A stretch of 64,000 bases of DNA. Source: Diaphorobacter sp. HDW4A (GTDB lineage Bacteria; Pseudomonadota; Gammaproteobacteria; Burkholderiales; Burkholderiaceae_C). The stretch's first letter is position 1; the number at the start of each line of letters is the position of its first letter. The notes under the pieces are model-generated. The model made no database searches and was not told the DNA's origin. It was given only the letters and a program-made list of their open reading frames with translations. The stretch covers positions 6,152,501-6,216,500 of the forward strand of contig NZ_CP049910.1 of the NCBI RefSeq assembly GCF_011305995.1, written 5' to 3'. Below are positions 26,767 to 35,946 of the stretch, piece by piece. A program made the translations under genes and the position numbers.

Positions 26767-27657
26767 ATGTTTGAACTTTCCTTGCTGTGTACCGAGGACC
26801 GGGTCGAAGACCTGAGCGATGCGCTGGAGGCGCTGGATGCCCTGAGCGTGACCGTCGATGACGCCGACGCGCAGACCGACGCCGAGCAGGCGCTGTTCGG
26901 CGAGCCCGGCATGCCTGCTCCCAAGGGCGGCTGGAACCGCAGCCGCATCGTCGCGCTGTTCCAGACGCGCGAGCAGGCCGAAGAGGCCAAGGCTCTGCTG
27001 CAGGTGCAGGATTTCTTTGAGGGCAGCAAAATTCTGGGTCTGACCGAAGTCGAGGACCAGGATTGGGTGCGCATCACCCAGTCGCAGTTCGCGCCGGTCG
27101 ACATCACCGAAGATTTCTGGATCGTGCCTTCGTGGCATGAGCCGCCCGCCGCCGCCACGCACTGCATCCGCCTCGATCCGGGCCTGGCGTTCGGAACCGG
27201 CACGCATCCGACCACCCGCATGTGTTTGCGCTGGATCGCGAAAAACGTCAATCCGTCCAATCCACCTGCGCGCGTGCTCGACTACGGCTGTGGCTCCGGC
27301 ATTCTGGCGATCGGCGCGGCCAAGTTTGGAGCGAAGGACATCGTTGCGGTCGACATCGATCAGGCCGCAGTGGATTCCACGAACGCCAACGCCACCGCCA
27401 ACGATGTGACGCTGCATGCCGGTCTGCCGGACCAGGCCGTGGGCACATACAACGTGGTGCTTGCCAACATTCTGGCCACACCGCTTCGAATGCTTGCTCC
27501 GCTTCTGTGCTCGCATGTCCAGGCGAGTGGATCCCTCGTGATGGCTGGCATTCTCGAGCGTCAGGAAGACGAGCTCAAGGCGGCTTATGCGCCTTGGGTG
27601 CAGCTCGAGGTGAGCGACCGCGAGGATGGTTGGATCCTCATGACGGCCCGCCGCTGA
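26767..27657 (+). CDS. prmA: ribosomal protein L11 methyltransferase PrmA
   Basis: A 296-residue SAM-dependent enzyme that trimethylates ribosomal protein L11. The N-terminal substrate-recognition domain starts MFELSLLCTEDRVEDLSDALEALDALSVT. The linker LDPGLAFGTGTHPTTRMCLRWI and the SAM site VLDYGCGSGILAIGAAKFGA are diagnostic, and the VLANILATPL (N-I-L) block matches. The accBC-prmA order is common in betaproteobacteria. The start at 26767 avoids a long upstream extension overlapping accC and the terminator. Confidence 0.97.
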   Translation: MFELSLLCTEDRVEDLSDALEALDALSVTVDDADAQTDAEQALFGEPGMPAPKGGWNRSRIVALFQTREQAEEAKALLQVQDFFEGSKILGLTEVEDQDWVRITQSQFAPVDITEDFWIVPSWHEPPAAATHCIRLDPGLAFGTGTHPTTRMCLRWIAKNVNPSNPPARVLDYGCGSGILAIGAAKFGAKDIVAVDIDQAAVDSTNANATANDVTLHAGLPDQAVGTYNVVLANILATPLRMLAPLLCSHVQASGSLVMAGILERQEDELKAAYAPWVQLEVSDREDGWILMTARR

Positions 27658-27750
27658 TGGCCGATATGTGATCTGCTACAAGGCTGTTGCTTCTGCTTGC
27701 ACGATGCGGCGGTAGTGTCGTTCGAAGGCAGCCCCTACAATGCAAAGCCG

Positions 27751-29553
27751 ATGAGCCAGATTACACGCTGCCCCGCCTGCCGAACCAGTTTCAGAGTTGT
27801 TGCCGACCAACTGAGGATATCAGGGGGGTGGGTGCGGTGTGGTCGCTGCAAGGAAGTGTTCGACGCATCGGCCAATCTGCTGGGGGATGTGCGCTACGCG
27901 CCAGTTCCGCAAGCCAAGGGTGGGTCTGCGGCTGAGGTTGCTGCGACGACCCCGGCCGCATCTTCCCCGTCACCGATGGCGCCAGTTCCACAGGACTCGC
28001 AGGTCTCACAGGTTTCACCCACACCTCCGGCGGCTTCCGTTGCGGCTCTTGCGAAGGAAGACATTCCACCGCCAGCACCGGCGGCGAGCGCCGCGCCGAC
28101 GGTGGTGGTGCCGCCCACTCCGGCCGCGAGCTTTGCGCAGAATGTTCCGGTGAAGGAGGATCGGCCGAATGTCTGGAGCAACGCGCGTGCGAGCGTTACG
28201 GGTTTCTCCAACGCCTCCATTCAGCATCTCGCGCAGGAAAGCGTCGAGGGCCGGGCCGACTCATCGCCAGTTGCTCCACCGGCACCTGTGGCTAGGCCAT
28301 GGGCAGGACATTTTTCTCCGGCACCGACGCCGCCACAGGTCCATTACGGCTCAAGGCTCGAAGCCAATGTTGTGCCGCCGGGCTGGAAGCCGGAGTCGGC
28401 AGGGCGCAAGCCTGCTGCGGCGGATGAACCGAGCGATGATTCTGAGTCGCGCGTCGAGCCCGCGTTTGTATCGTCACGACTGCAGGAAGAAGAGTCCAAG
28501 CCCGAGCCCGTTGTCGAGTCCGAATCGCAGAGCGAGGTGACCTCGCCGCTGATAGAGGTCCAAACGCGCAGCGAGCCCACGCTGGAAATGGAAAAGGCAG
28601 CACCCGATGCGCCGCATCCCGTCATCATTTCGCAGGACCCCGAACTGCTTTCGCAGCGCGGCACCGATGACGAAGATGACGATGGCGAAGAGATGCCTGA
28701 GCTCACTTTTGAGGCTTCGCGTCAGCATGATCTGGTCGATGAGCCAGTGATCATCGCCGAGCGGCATGCCGACGAAGTCGCTGCCGACAAGGAAGACGAA
28801 GCTCCAGCCGCAGATGCCGAACGTATGGAGCCGACGCTGGAGTCAACGCCGGACGAGGTGGTGCAGAACGCTGACGCCGAGGCTGAAGAGTCTGGCGAGC
28901 AGGCATCCACATCCCGAACATCCCACCAAGAAGACGACGTCCAGGCCAAGCCCGCTGACCAGGAGCCTGCAACGGCAGAGCAGCCGAAGGAAGAAGCAGA
29001 GCAAGAGCAGGCCGTCGCCAAACTGTCGGAAGACGAAGTGGGCTTCATGCGCGATGCGCGGCGCAAGGCGTTCTGGAGCAAGCCTGCGGTGCGTGGGCTT
29101 CTGCTGTTGGTTTCGCTGGGATTGGTTGCGGGATTTGCCGGTCAGTACGCGGTGGCGGAGCGCAACCGTCTCGCCGCGATGTACCCGGCGTTGCGCCCGG
29201 TGCTCGAGCAGTTGTGCCAGCCGCTGAAATGCGAGGTGGGCCTGCCGCGCCTGATTTCTTCGGTCGCTATCGACAGCTCGACCTTCACGCGCGTGCGTGA
29301 CGATGCGACGTCGTTCAATCTGCAGGTCGCGCTCAAGAGCACGGCCGACATGGTGCTGGAGATGCCCGCGTTGGAGTTGACGCTCACCGATTCGAGCGAC
29401 CAGCCGGTGCTGCGCCGCGTGCTCAAGCGTGAGGACACAGGTGCGCCCGCCGAGCTGGCGGCGCGTGGGGAGTGGAGCGGCGTCGTCAAGCTGCAGGTGC
29501 CCGAGGTCGCGGACCGCGTCACGGGGTATCGCCTGCTGGCCTTCTATCCCTGA
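27751..29553 (+). CDS. DUF3426 membrane protein with N-terminal zinc ribbon
   Basis: A 600-residue protein in three parts. Residues 1-40 are a zinc-ribbon (MJ0042-type) with CPAC at 8-11 and CGRC at 30-33. About 400 residues of low-complexity Pro/Ala/Glu/Ser-rich sequence follow and are probably disordered. A single membrane helix (LLLLVSLGLVAGFAGQYAV, near residue 460) then leads to a C-terminal DUF3426 domain (LEQLCQPLKCEVGLPRLISSVAIDSSTF...). The topology would put the zinc ribbon in the cytoplasm and DUF3426 in the periplasm. The family usually follows prmA in betaproteobacteria, as here. No function is known; the linker is unusually long. Confidence 0.88.
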   Translation: MSQITRCPACRTSFRVVADQLRISGGWVRCGRCKEVFDASANLLGDVRYAPVPQAKGGSAAEVAATTPAASSPSPMAPVPQDSQVSQVSPTPPAASVAALAKEDIPPPAPAASAAPTVVVPPTPAASFAQNVPVKEDRPNVWSNARASVTGFSNASIQHLAQESVEGRADSSPVAPPAPVARPWAGHFSPAPTPPQVHYGSRLEANVVPPGWKPESAGRKPAAADEPSDDSESRVEPAFVSSRLQEEESKPEPVVESESQSEVTSPLIEVQTRSEPTLEMEKAAPDAPHPVIISQDPELLSQRGTDDEDDDGEEMPELTFEASRQHDLVDEPVIIAERHADEVAADKEDEAPAADAERMEPTLESTPDEVVQNADAEAEESGEQASTSRTSHQEDDVQAKPADQEPATAEQPKEEAEQEQAVAKLSEDEVGFMRDARRKAFWSKPAVRGLLLLVSLGLVAGFAGQYAVAERNRLAAMYPALRPVLEQLCQPLKCEVGLPRLISSVAIDSSTFTRVRDDATSFNLQVALKSTADMVLEMPALELTLTDSSDQPVLRRVLKREDTGAPAELAARGEWSGVVKLQVPEVADRVTGYRLLAFYP

Positions 29554-29598
29554 TTCGCATTTTTTTGATTTTCACCTTTTTTAGATATTGGCTGAACT

Positions 29599-30498
29599 AT
29601 GGCTGTACTGATCTGTGGCTCTCTTGCCTACGACACCATCATGACCTTTGAGGGGCGCTTTGCCGAGCAGATCCTGCCCGATCAACTGCATATCCTGAAC
29701 GTCTCGTTCTTCGTGCCCACACTGCGCCGTGACTTTGGCGGCTGTGCGGGCAACATCGCCTACGCGGTCAAGCTGCTCGGTGCCGAGCCGCTGCCGATGG
29801 CGGTGATCGGCCATGACGGCGTGGACTACCTCACGCGCATGAAGAGCCAAAACATCGACACGCGCTTCGTGACCAAGCTCGAGGAGCTGCACACCGCGCA
29901 GTGCATGATCATCACCGACCGCGACAACAACCAGATCAACGGCTTTCACCCCGGTGCGATGTCGATGGCGCACGAGAACAAGATCACGGCCGACATCGGC
30001 GCGTCGGTCGGCATCATCTCGCCGGATGGTCGCGACGCGATGCTGCAGCACGCCGAGCAGTTCAAGACGGCGGGCATTCCTTTCGTGTTCGACCCGGGTC
30101 AGGCGATGCCGATGTTCAACGGCGAAGAATTGCGCCACTTTATCGAACTGGCCACTTGGGTCACGGTGAATGACTATGAAGGCAAGATGCTGTGCGATCG
30201 CACAGGCTGGAGCGAGGCCGAGATTTCGCGCAAGGTGCGCGGTCTGGTCGTGACGCTTGGCGGCGAGGGCTGCGATGTCTGGGAAAACGGCGAGCAGCAG
30301 CGCGTCGCCCCGGTCAAGGCCAAGGACGTGGTGGACCCCACCGGCTGCGGCGATGCATGGCGCGGCGCGCTGCTCTTCGGTCTGGAGCGCGGCTGGGCAC
30401 TGGCCAAGTGCGCGGAACTGGGCAACCGTATCGGCGCTTTGAAGATCGCCCAGCGCGGTCCGCAGAACTACACGCTGGATTTCACGCCCGAGGCCTGA
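29599..30498 (+). CDS. PfkB-family carbohydrate/nucleoside kinase
   Basis: A 299-residue PfkB (ribokinase) fold enzyme. It starts MAVLICGSLAYDTIMTFEGRF. The substrate region GGCAGNIAYAVKLLG is typical, and the C-terminal ATP/anion-hole motif reads VVDPTGCGDAWRGALLFGLERGW. The usual G-A-G-D is G-C-G-D here, keeping the catalytic Asp. The overall sequence resembles bacterial adenosine-kinase-like members, but the substrate cannot be fixed. It is closed by a strong terminator 47 bp downstream. Confidence 0.88.
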   Translation: MAVLICGSLAYDTIMTFEGRFAEQILPDQLHILNVSFFVPTLRRDFGGCAGNIAYAVKLLGAEPLPMAVIGHDGVDYLTRMKSQNIDTRFVTKLEELHTAQCMIITDRDNNQINGFHPGAMSMAHENKITADIGASVGIISPDGRDAMLQHAEQFKTAGIPFVFDPGQAMPMFNGEELRHFIELATWVTVNDYEGKMLCDRTGWSEAEISRKVRGLVVTLGGEGCDVWENGEQQRVAPVKAKDVVDPTGCGDAWRGALLFGLERGWALAKCAELGNRIGALKIAQRGPQNYTLDFTPEA

Positions 30499-30544
30499 CC
30501 GCTATTGTTCAGCGCACACACCGCGCGGCGTGACATCATATGAA

Positions 30545-30578
30545 ACCGCCCTGCTGTTAAAAGCAGGGCGGTTTTTTC
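30545..30578 (+). terminator. intrinsic terminator after the PfkB kinase gene
   Basis: ACCGCCCTGCT (30545-30555) and AGCAGGGCGGT (30562-30572) form an 11-bp stem followed by TTTTTC. Confidence 0.9.
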
Positions 30579-30727
30579 TTGCAACTGCGGCAGTGGATTG
30601 CTCGCAACAATTGAAACTGACGTATCGATATACTGAATAGCACGTGTTCACACTGAGAAGGGGCGTGGACCACGGGCTGGGCTCGCGGGCTGGTTCCAGC
30701 ATTCCATTCGTTGAAAGACTCGAACCT

Positions 30728-33700
30728 ATGCAATGGATCTTGATGGTGGTCGGAGGGCTTCTTGGAGCACTGGATGGAGAGATGTTGGCCGGTGCACTGC
30801 TGGGACTTGCGATCGGGCTGGTGTGGGTCGTGCGGGGCCTGAGGCGTGAAAACGACGACCTGAGCAAAAAGCTCGACGTGATGCACAAGCGACTGGGGCG
30901 GGTCGAGCGATTCATGTTGGGTAGTGGCGGTTCCGAACCGATGCGCGAGGCACAAGAGGAGCAGGCGGTGCAGGCCACCGCCGTCACACAAGAGATCGGC
31001 GAAGCGCCTTCGTTCGAGTTCACTCCGGAGACTGAACCCGAGCCGATGTCGGTGCCTGAGCGGGTTGCTCCGGCGACGCCCGTGAGTGCCGTTGAGCAGC
31101 CGACCATCGCAGCGGTTCAGGTGACCGGTCTCTGGCAGAGCACAAGGGAAGCGGTTGCGGCCTCCGTAGAGAGGGCCGTTCCCGAAGCCGTGTCGGCGAC
31201 AGAGACAGCGGCAGAGATCCAGGCATCTGCGCGCCAGGCCGAAATCGTCCGCAAGGCACCACCTGTGCCATCGGGGCCGTCCATTTTCGAGCGCGCATTT
31301 CTGGTGGCCAAGGGCTGGCTGTTTGGGGGCAACACGGTTTTGCGCATCGGCGTAGTGCTGCTGTTCATCGGCCTCGCATTCTTGCTTCGCTACGCGTCGG
31401 AGCGGGTGTCTCTGCCGGTTGAATATCGCTACGCGGGTGTAGCTTTCGCGGCCTTTGTGCTGCTGGCCATCGGCTGGCGGCTGCGCGAGAAACGCACCGC
31501 GTATGGGCTGATTTTGCAGGGCACGGGCATCGCGGTGCTGTATCTCACGATCTTCGCGGCGATGCGTCTGCACCCGCTGATATCGCCCAGTGTGGCGTTG
31601 GTGTTGTTGATTGTGGTGACCGCCTGCCTTGCCATGCTCGCGGTGCTGCAGAGCGCGATGGGGCTGGCGGTGGTCGCGGTGCTCGGTGGATTCGCCGCGC
31701 CGATTCTCACTTCGACCGGCAGTGGCAACCACGTGGCGCTGTTCAGCTACTTCGCGCTGCTGAACGCCGGTATCTTCGCCATTGCGTGGTTCCGCGCCTG
31801 GCGCTTGCTCAATCTGATCGGCTTCCTCGGCACCTTCGGCATCGGATTCGCATGGGGCATGCGTGCCTACAAGCCCGAGTTGTTCGCCAGCACCGAGCCG
31901 TTTCTGATCCTGTTTTTCCTGATGTATGTGGGCATCGGCCTGTTGTTTGCGCGGCGCAAGCTGATCGATGCAGCCACCGCGCCGCAGGATCGCCATGCGC
32001 TGCTGCGCTGGTCGGCGCGGCAGGCGGACTACATTGATGCCACCGTGCTGTTCGGCCCGCCCATTGTCGGTTTTGGTCTGCAGTGCGCGGTCATCGGCCA
32101 CATCGAGTTCGGCATGGCCTTCAGTGCGCTGGCGCTGGGGCTGTTCTACATGGTTCTGGCGCGCGTGATGCATGGCGGCGCGGCGGCCAAGCGCACCTCG
32201 CTGCTGATGGAGGTCTATCTCGCGCTTGGCGTGATTTTCGGCACGCTGGCGATTCCGCTTGCGCTCGATGCACGCTGGACGGCCGCCGCTTGGGCGGTCG
32301 AGGGGGCGGGCATCTTCTGGCTGGGGCTGCGTCAACAGCGGCTTGTGGCGCGCATATTCGCGCTGTTCCTGCAAGTCGCTGCCGCCTGCGCTTTCCTCAG
32401 CGAAATCAGACTGGGTGGCCAGACGCTGCTCGACGGCGCTCCGCTCGGCGCGCTGATGGTGGGCGCGGCCTTTCTGTTCAGCTTTCTGCAACTGCGCCGC
32501 ACTCCGCGCGAGTCGCTCGCGGGCTTCGAGCCCAAGGTCACGCCTGCGCTGGCGGTGCTCGGCCTCTCGTTTCTGTACCTGATCGCGCCGCTGTGCTTTG
32601 GCGTCAACTACACCGCGATGGCGTGGGCCGTGGCCGGACTTGCCACGCTGTACGCGGGGCTGCGTCTGCAGTCGCGCACATTCCTGTTCTGCGCGTTCGG
32701 CGTGCAGATTCTGGGCGCGATCCTGTTCTTCCTGAACATGGATGCGAGCGACGGGCAGGGCGGCGTGCTCGCCTCGGGCTGGCAGGGTTTGCTTAGCGCC
32801 ATGCTCATCGGTCTGATGATGATCGCGGGCATGGTGCTCGCCGTGCGCGATCCGCATGTCAAGCAAGAAACCGCTCTGGTGCGCGGTGTGAATCTGGTGC
32901 TGCTGCTGGGGCTGGTGTTCGTCAATCTGGCCGTGCTGTTCGTGCTGCCGTGGCGCACCGCGAGCGCCGTCTGGGCCGCGAGCGGGCTGCTCATTCTCTG
33001 GCTGGGCCTGCTGCTGGGACAACGCCTGAGCTTCTATTTCGGCATCGCGCTGCAGGTGTTCGGCGGTGCGGCGTTCCTGAGTGTGGCGGCTCCCGCGCTT
33101 TTGCAGAGCGTGGCGAGCGAGGGCCTGCGCCCGCTTGCGCACAGTGGCTTCTGGACGCCTGCGCTGGTCAGCATCGCCGCGCTCGTCGGCGCATGGCGAT
33201 TGCGTAAATCCGGTGCGAGCGAGCAGAACCTCGGCATTGGAGGCCTCAGCTTGCACGATCTATCGACGGTGCTGATGCTTTGGGGCGCGGTGTGGTGGGC
33301 GTTCGCCGTGCTTTGCGAAAACGTGCGCTTCGTTCCGCTTGCGCTGCGCGATTCCGTCTCGATTGCTGCGGCTTCCCTCACCGCTGCGATCTGGGGACTG
33401 GTCGCGCGCCGCGTGCGCTGGCGTGAGCTGGCGAGCCTCTGTCTTGCGCTCGCTCCTTGCGGATTGATGGTGCTGCTCAGCCTCTGGATGTCCGATCTGG
33501 AGCCGTTCGCCGATTGGCGTTGGGCGGCATGGCCGTTGCTGTTCGGGGTGCACCTGCTGTCGCTGCGTCTGCTTCCACCCCTGCTGCCCGCGCGCTTGCA
33601 GAGTGCCGCGCATGTGCTCGGTTGCTGGTTGCTGATCGGGGTGCTTGCGCTGGAGATGCGCCATCTCTTCGCCCTGCTGGCCGAGCAATACAACGCATGG

Positions 33701-34414
33701 CGCTGGCTGGGCTGGGCGCTGGTGCCCAGCGTCTATCTGCTGCTGATGGCGAGCCGTCTGCGCCTGCCCTGGCCGGTGCGTGACTTCGCGCGCGAGTACC
33801 GGCTGCATGCGGCCGCGCCCGTCGCGCTGGTCATGCTGTGCTGGTTCTGGCTCGCGAATCTGTTCAGCGATGGCGCGGCGCAGCCGCTGCCGTTCGTGCC
33901 GCTGGTGAATCCGCTCGAAATCGGCTTGTTGATCGTGCTGTTCGCGCTGTATCGCTGGAGCGCCAACTGCCTCGATGAGGTCGCGACCGACAAGGGCATG
34001 CTCAACCAGTCGCGGCAGGTGATCGCGGGGGCGTCGATCTTCGCGCTGCTCACGATGATGGTCTGCCGCGCCGCTCACCATCTGTTTGGCGTGCCGTTCG
34101 ACGCGCAGGCCCTTGGCAACTCGATGCTGGTGCAGGCCGGGCTGTCGCTGGTCTGGACGCTGTTCGCGCTGGCGCTGACCATCGCGGGCACGCGCCTCGT
34201 GCGCCGCGATCTATGGATGACGGGCGCGGTGCTGGTCGGCATCGTGGTGGTCAAGATGTTCTTCATCGAACTGGGCAACAGCGGCAGCCTGGAGCGCATC
34301 ATTTCCTTCATCGGGGTTGGCGTGCTGCTGCTGGTGGTTGGATACTTCTCGCCATTGCCGCCGCGCCGCGAGCAGGCGGTGCCCTCCGACCAGCCCGAGA
34401 AAGTGATTGCATGA
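30728..34414 (+). CDS. DUF2339 polytopic membrane protein
   Basis: A 1228-residue integral membrane protein. After an N-terminal helix (WILMVVGGLLGALDGEMLAGALLGLAIGLVWVV) and a short coiled-coil-like part (RRENDDLSKKLDVMHKRLGRVERF) comes an about 120-residue soluble, Glu/Pro-rich linker. More than 25 hydrophobic segments follow from about residue 195 to the end, beginning with the family's NTVLRIGVVLLFIGLAFLLRYASE block. DUF2339 proteins have no assigned function; the number of membrane helices suggests a transporter- or glycosyltransferase-like scaffold. Its stop overlaps the ATG of the DUF3999 gene, so the pair is translationally coupled. The opposite strand is open over 899 codons, a GC-bias artefact. 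Confidence 0.9.
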   Translation: MQWILMVVGGLLGALDGEMLAGALLGLAIGLVWVVRGLRRENDDLSKKLDVMHKRLGRVERFMLGSGGSEPMREAQEEQAVQATAVTQEIGEAPSFEFTPETEPEPMSVPERVAPATPVSAVEQPTIAAVQVTGLWQSTREAVAASVERAVPEAVSATETAAEIQASARQAEIVRKAPPVPSGPSIFERAFLVAKGWLFGGNTVLRIGVVLLFIGLAFLLRYASERVSLPVEYRYAGVAFAAFVLLAIGWRLREKRTAYGLILQGTGIAVLYLTIFAAMRLHPLISPSVALVLLIVVTACLAMLAVLQSAMGLAVVAVLGGFAAPILTSTGSGNHVALFSYFALLNAGIFAIAWFRAWRLLNLIGFLGTFGIGFAWGMRAYKPELFASTEPFLILFFLMYVGIGLLFARRKLIDAATAPQDRHALLRWSARQADYIDATVLFGPPIVGFGLQCAVIGHIEFGMAFSALALGLFYMVLARVMHGGAAAKRTSLLMEVYLALGVIFGTLAIPLALDARWTAAAWAVEGAGIFWLGLRQQRLVARIFALFLQVAAACAFLSEIRLGGQTLLDGAPLGALMVGAAFLFSFLQLRRTPRESLAGFEPKVTPALAVLGLSFLYLIAPLCFGVNYTAMAWAVAGLATLYAGLRLQSRTFLFCAFGVQILGAILFFLNMDASDGQGGVLASGWQGLLSAMLIGLMMIAGMVLAVRDPHVKQETALVRGVNLVLLLGLVFVNLAVLFVLPWRTASAVWAASGLLILWLGLLLGQRLSFYFGIALQVFGGAAFLSVAAPALLQSVASEGLRPLAHSGFWTPALVSIAALVGAWRLRKSGASEQNLGIGGLSLHDLSTVLMLWGAVWWAFAVLCENVRFVPLALRDSVSIAAASLTAAIWGLVARRVRWRELASLCLALAPCGLMVLLSLWMSDLEPFADWRWAAWPLLFGVHLLSLRLLPPLLPARLQSAAHVLGCWLLIGVLALEMRHLFALLAEQYNAWRWLGWALVPSVYLLLMASRLRLPWPVRDFAREYRLHAAAPVALVMLCWFWLANLFSDGAAQPLPFVPLVNPLEIGLLIVLFALYRWSANCLDEVATDKGMLNQSRQVIAGASIFALLTMMVCRAAHHLFGVPFDAQALGNSMLVQAGLSLVWTLFALALTIAGTRLVRRDLWMTGAVLVGIVVVKMFFIELGNSGSLERIISFIGVGVLLLVVGYFSPLPPRREQAVPSDQPEKVIA

Positions 34415-35850
34415 TGCGCGCCCTGTTCGTCCGTTTGGCCTGTTCGCTGGTGGTCGGTGCCGGTCTTTCCACAAGCGCCGTCAGCAAGGAGCAGCTTGCG
34501 GACTTCGGCCAGCGCCTGCCGCTCACCCTGCAGGGCGAGGGTCCGTGGTACGGCGTGGCGATTCCCATGGAGGTGCGGATGTCGGCGTCGCACGCCGATC
34601 TGAGTGACCTGCGCGTGTTTGATGCAGGCGGGGAGAGCGTACCCTTCGCGCTCGTGACCGACGCCGCCGCGCCTGCCACGAACACGCTGCGTGATGGTGG
34701 TCCGGTGCGATTGTTTCCGTTGCGCACGCCGGTGGCGGCAGGTGCCGCGCAGCCCGACATCCGGATCCAACAGAACGGCACCATCGTCGAGTTGCGCACG
34801 ACGCGGCCCGCTACCGCAGCGAGTGCGGATCAGAAAGACAAGGTGTATGGCTGGCTGATCGACGCGAGCAAGATCGACTTTCCTCTGGAGCGATTGCAAC
34901 TCGATTGGAGCAGCAGAGGTGAAGGCTTTCAGAGTTTCAGCATTGAGGCCAGCGACGATCTGCAGCGCTGGAGTCATTGGGGCAGCGGCCAGATCGCGCG
35001 CCTGAGTTTCGAGGGCGAGCGCCTCGACGTCAGCGAGATCAAGCTGTCAGGACAAAAGGCGCGCTATCTGCGGTTGCTGTGGCCGCGCGATGCGACAGCG
35101 GTGGAGGTGAAGAGCGCGCGCCTGCTCGGCAGCACACGGACCCGCTCTCCTGCGCCGCTTGCCTGGTCCGAGCCCATCGCAGGTCGGCTGGAAAAGGACG
35201 GCGAGTTTCGCTGGCAGCTTCCGCAGTCCCTGCCGCTGCAGCGGGTGCGCGTCGCACTCTCCAAGGAGGTGGAGTACACCGTCGCGCCGGTCGATCTGTC
35301 CGGACGCGATGTGCAGAAGTCCTCGTCCACGATGGCATCCCAGCGCCGTGAGCGCCAGGACAACTACTGGCGGCCGCTAGCACGTGGTGTGCTGTATCGC
35401 CTGCCCGTCGATGGGCGCACGGTGCAGGTCGACGAGCTGGAGATCGCGAGCTTCGAGCCAGTCAACGAGTTGCGCCTGCGCGTCGACAGCCGGGGTGCGG
35501 GACTGGGTGGCCAGGTGCCGCAGCTGAGCGTGGCGATGCCGTCGAGCCGGTTGGTGTTTCTCGCGCGTGACAAGGCCCCGTATGAACTGGCATTTGTCAA
35601 CGCCAAGGCGCGTGCGGCCGATCTGCCATTGAACGTGCTGATCCCTGGCTACAACGATGACAAGCCGCCCGTGTGGGACCGCGCTTCGCTCGCACCGTTC
35701 AACTTGGCACAGGCAACTGCGGACGCGCAGTCTGCCGCGATCAAGGATGCTTCGGCGCGCGACTGGAAGAAGTACAGCCTGTGGGCGATGTTGCTTCTGG
35801 GTGTGGGCATGCTGGTACTGATGGCCAGCAGCCTGATCCGCAAGAAGTGA
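34411..35850 (+). CDS. DUF3999 domain-containing exported/membrane protein
   Basis: A 479-residue protein with an N-terminal signal peptide (LFVRLACSLVVGAGLSTSAVS), a long predominantly beta-strand periplasmic region (two sandwich-like domains; GFQSFSIEASDDLQRWSHWG resembles a discoidin-type strand pair) and a single C-terminal membrane helix (LWAMLLLGVGMLVLMASSLI) ending in RKK. This fits DUF3999. The ATGA overlap with the DUF2339 gene and the general co-occurrence of the two families suggest a membrane complex with a large periplasmic domain. The molecular role is unknown. Confidence 0.88.
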   Translation: MMRALFVRLACSLVVGAGLSTSAVSKEQLADFGQRLPLTLQGEGPWYGVAIPMEVRMSASHADLSDLRVFDAGGESVPFALVTDAAAPATNTLRDGGPVRLFPLRTPVAAGAAQPDIRIQQNGTIVELRTTRPATAASADQKDKVYGWLIDASKIDFPLERLQLDWSSRGEGFQSFSIEASDDLQRWSHWGSGQIARLSFEGERLDVSEIKLSGQKARYLRLLWPRDATAVEVKSARLLGSTRTRSPAPLAWSEPIAGRLEKDGEFRWQLPQSLPLQRVRVALSKEVEYTVAPVDLSGRDVQKSSSTMASQRRERQDNYWRPLARGVLYRLPVDGRTVQVDELEIASFEPVNELRLRVDSRGAGLGGQVPQLSVAMPSSRLVFLARDKAPYELAFVNAKARAADLPLNVLIPGYNDDKPPVWDRASLAPFNLAQATADAQSAAIKDASARDWKKYSLWAMLLLGVGMLVLMASSLIRKK

Positions 35851-35885
35851 GCCACTGACGAATGCCGGTGATATTCGGCGAGGCC

Positions 35886-35920
35886 GAAAAAAAGCCCGGT
35901 GCTTTCACACCGGGCTTTGC
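35886..35920. terminator. bidirectional terminator between DUF3999 and histone H1-like genes
   Basis: AAAGCCCGGTG (35891-35901) and CACCGGGCTTT (35908-35918) form an 11-bp stem flanked by an A run on the left and T-rich sequence on the right, so it can serve both convergent transcripts. Confidence 0.85.
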
Positions 35921-35946
35921 TGTTTCCTGAAAGGAAGCTTGCCTGA

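Noticed and set aside
30557..33256. An 899-codon open frame opposite the DUF2339 gene
   Set aside because: The composition (Gln/Arg/His-rich, no domains) is that of a shadow frame; the plus-strand protein has clear membrane segments and a coupled neighbour.
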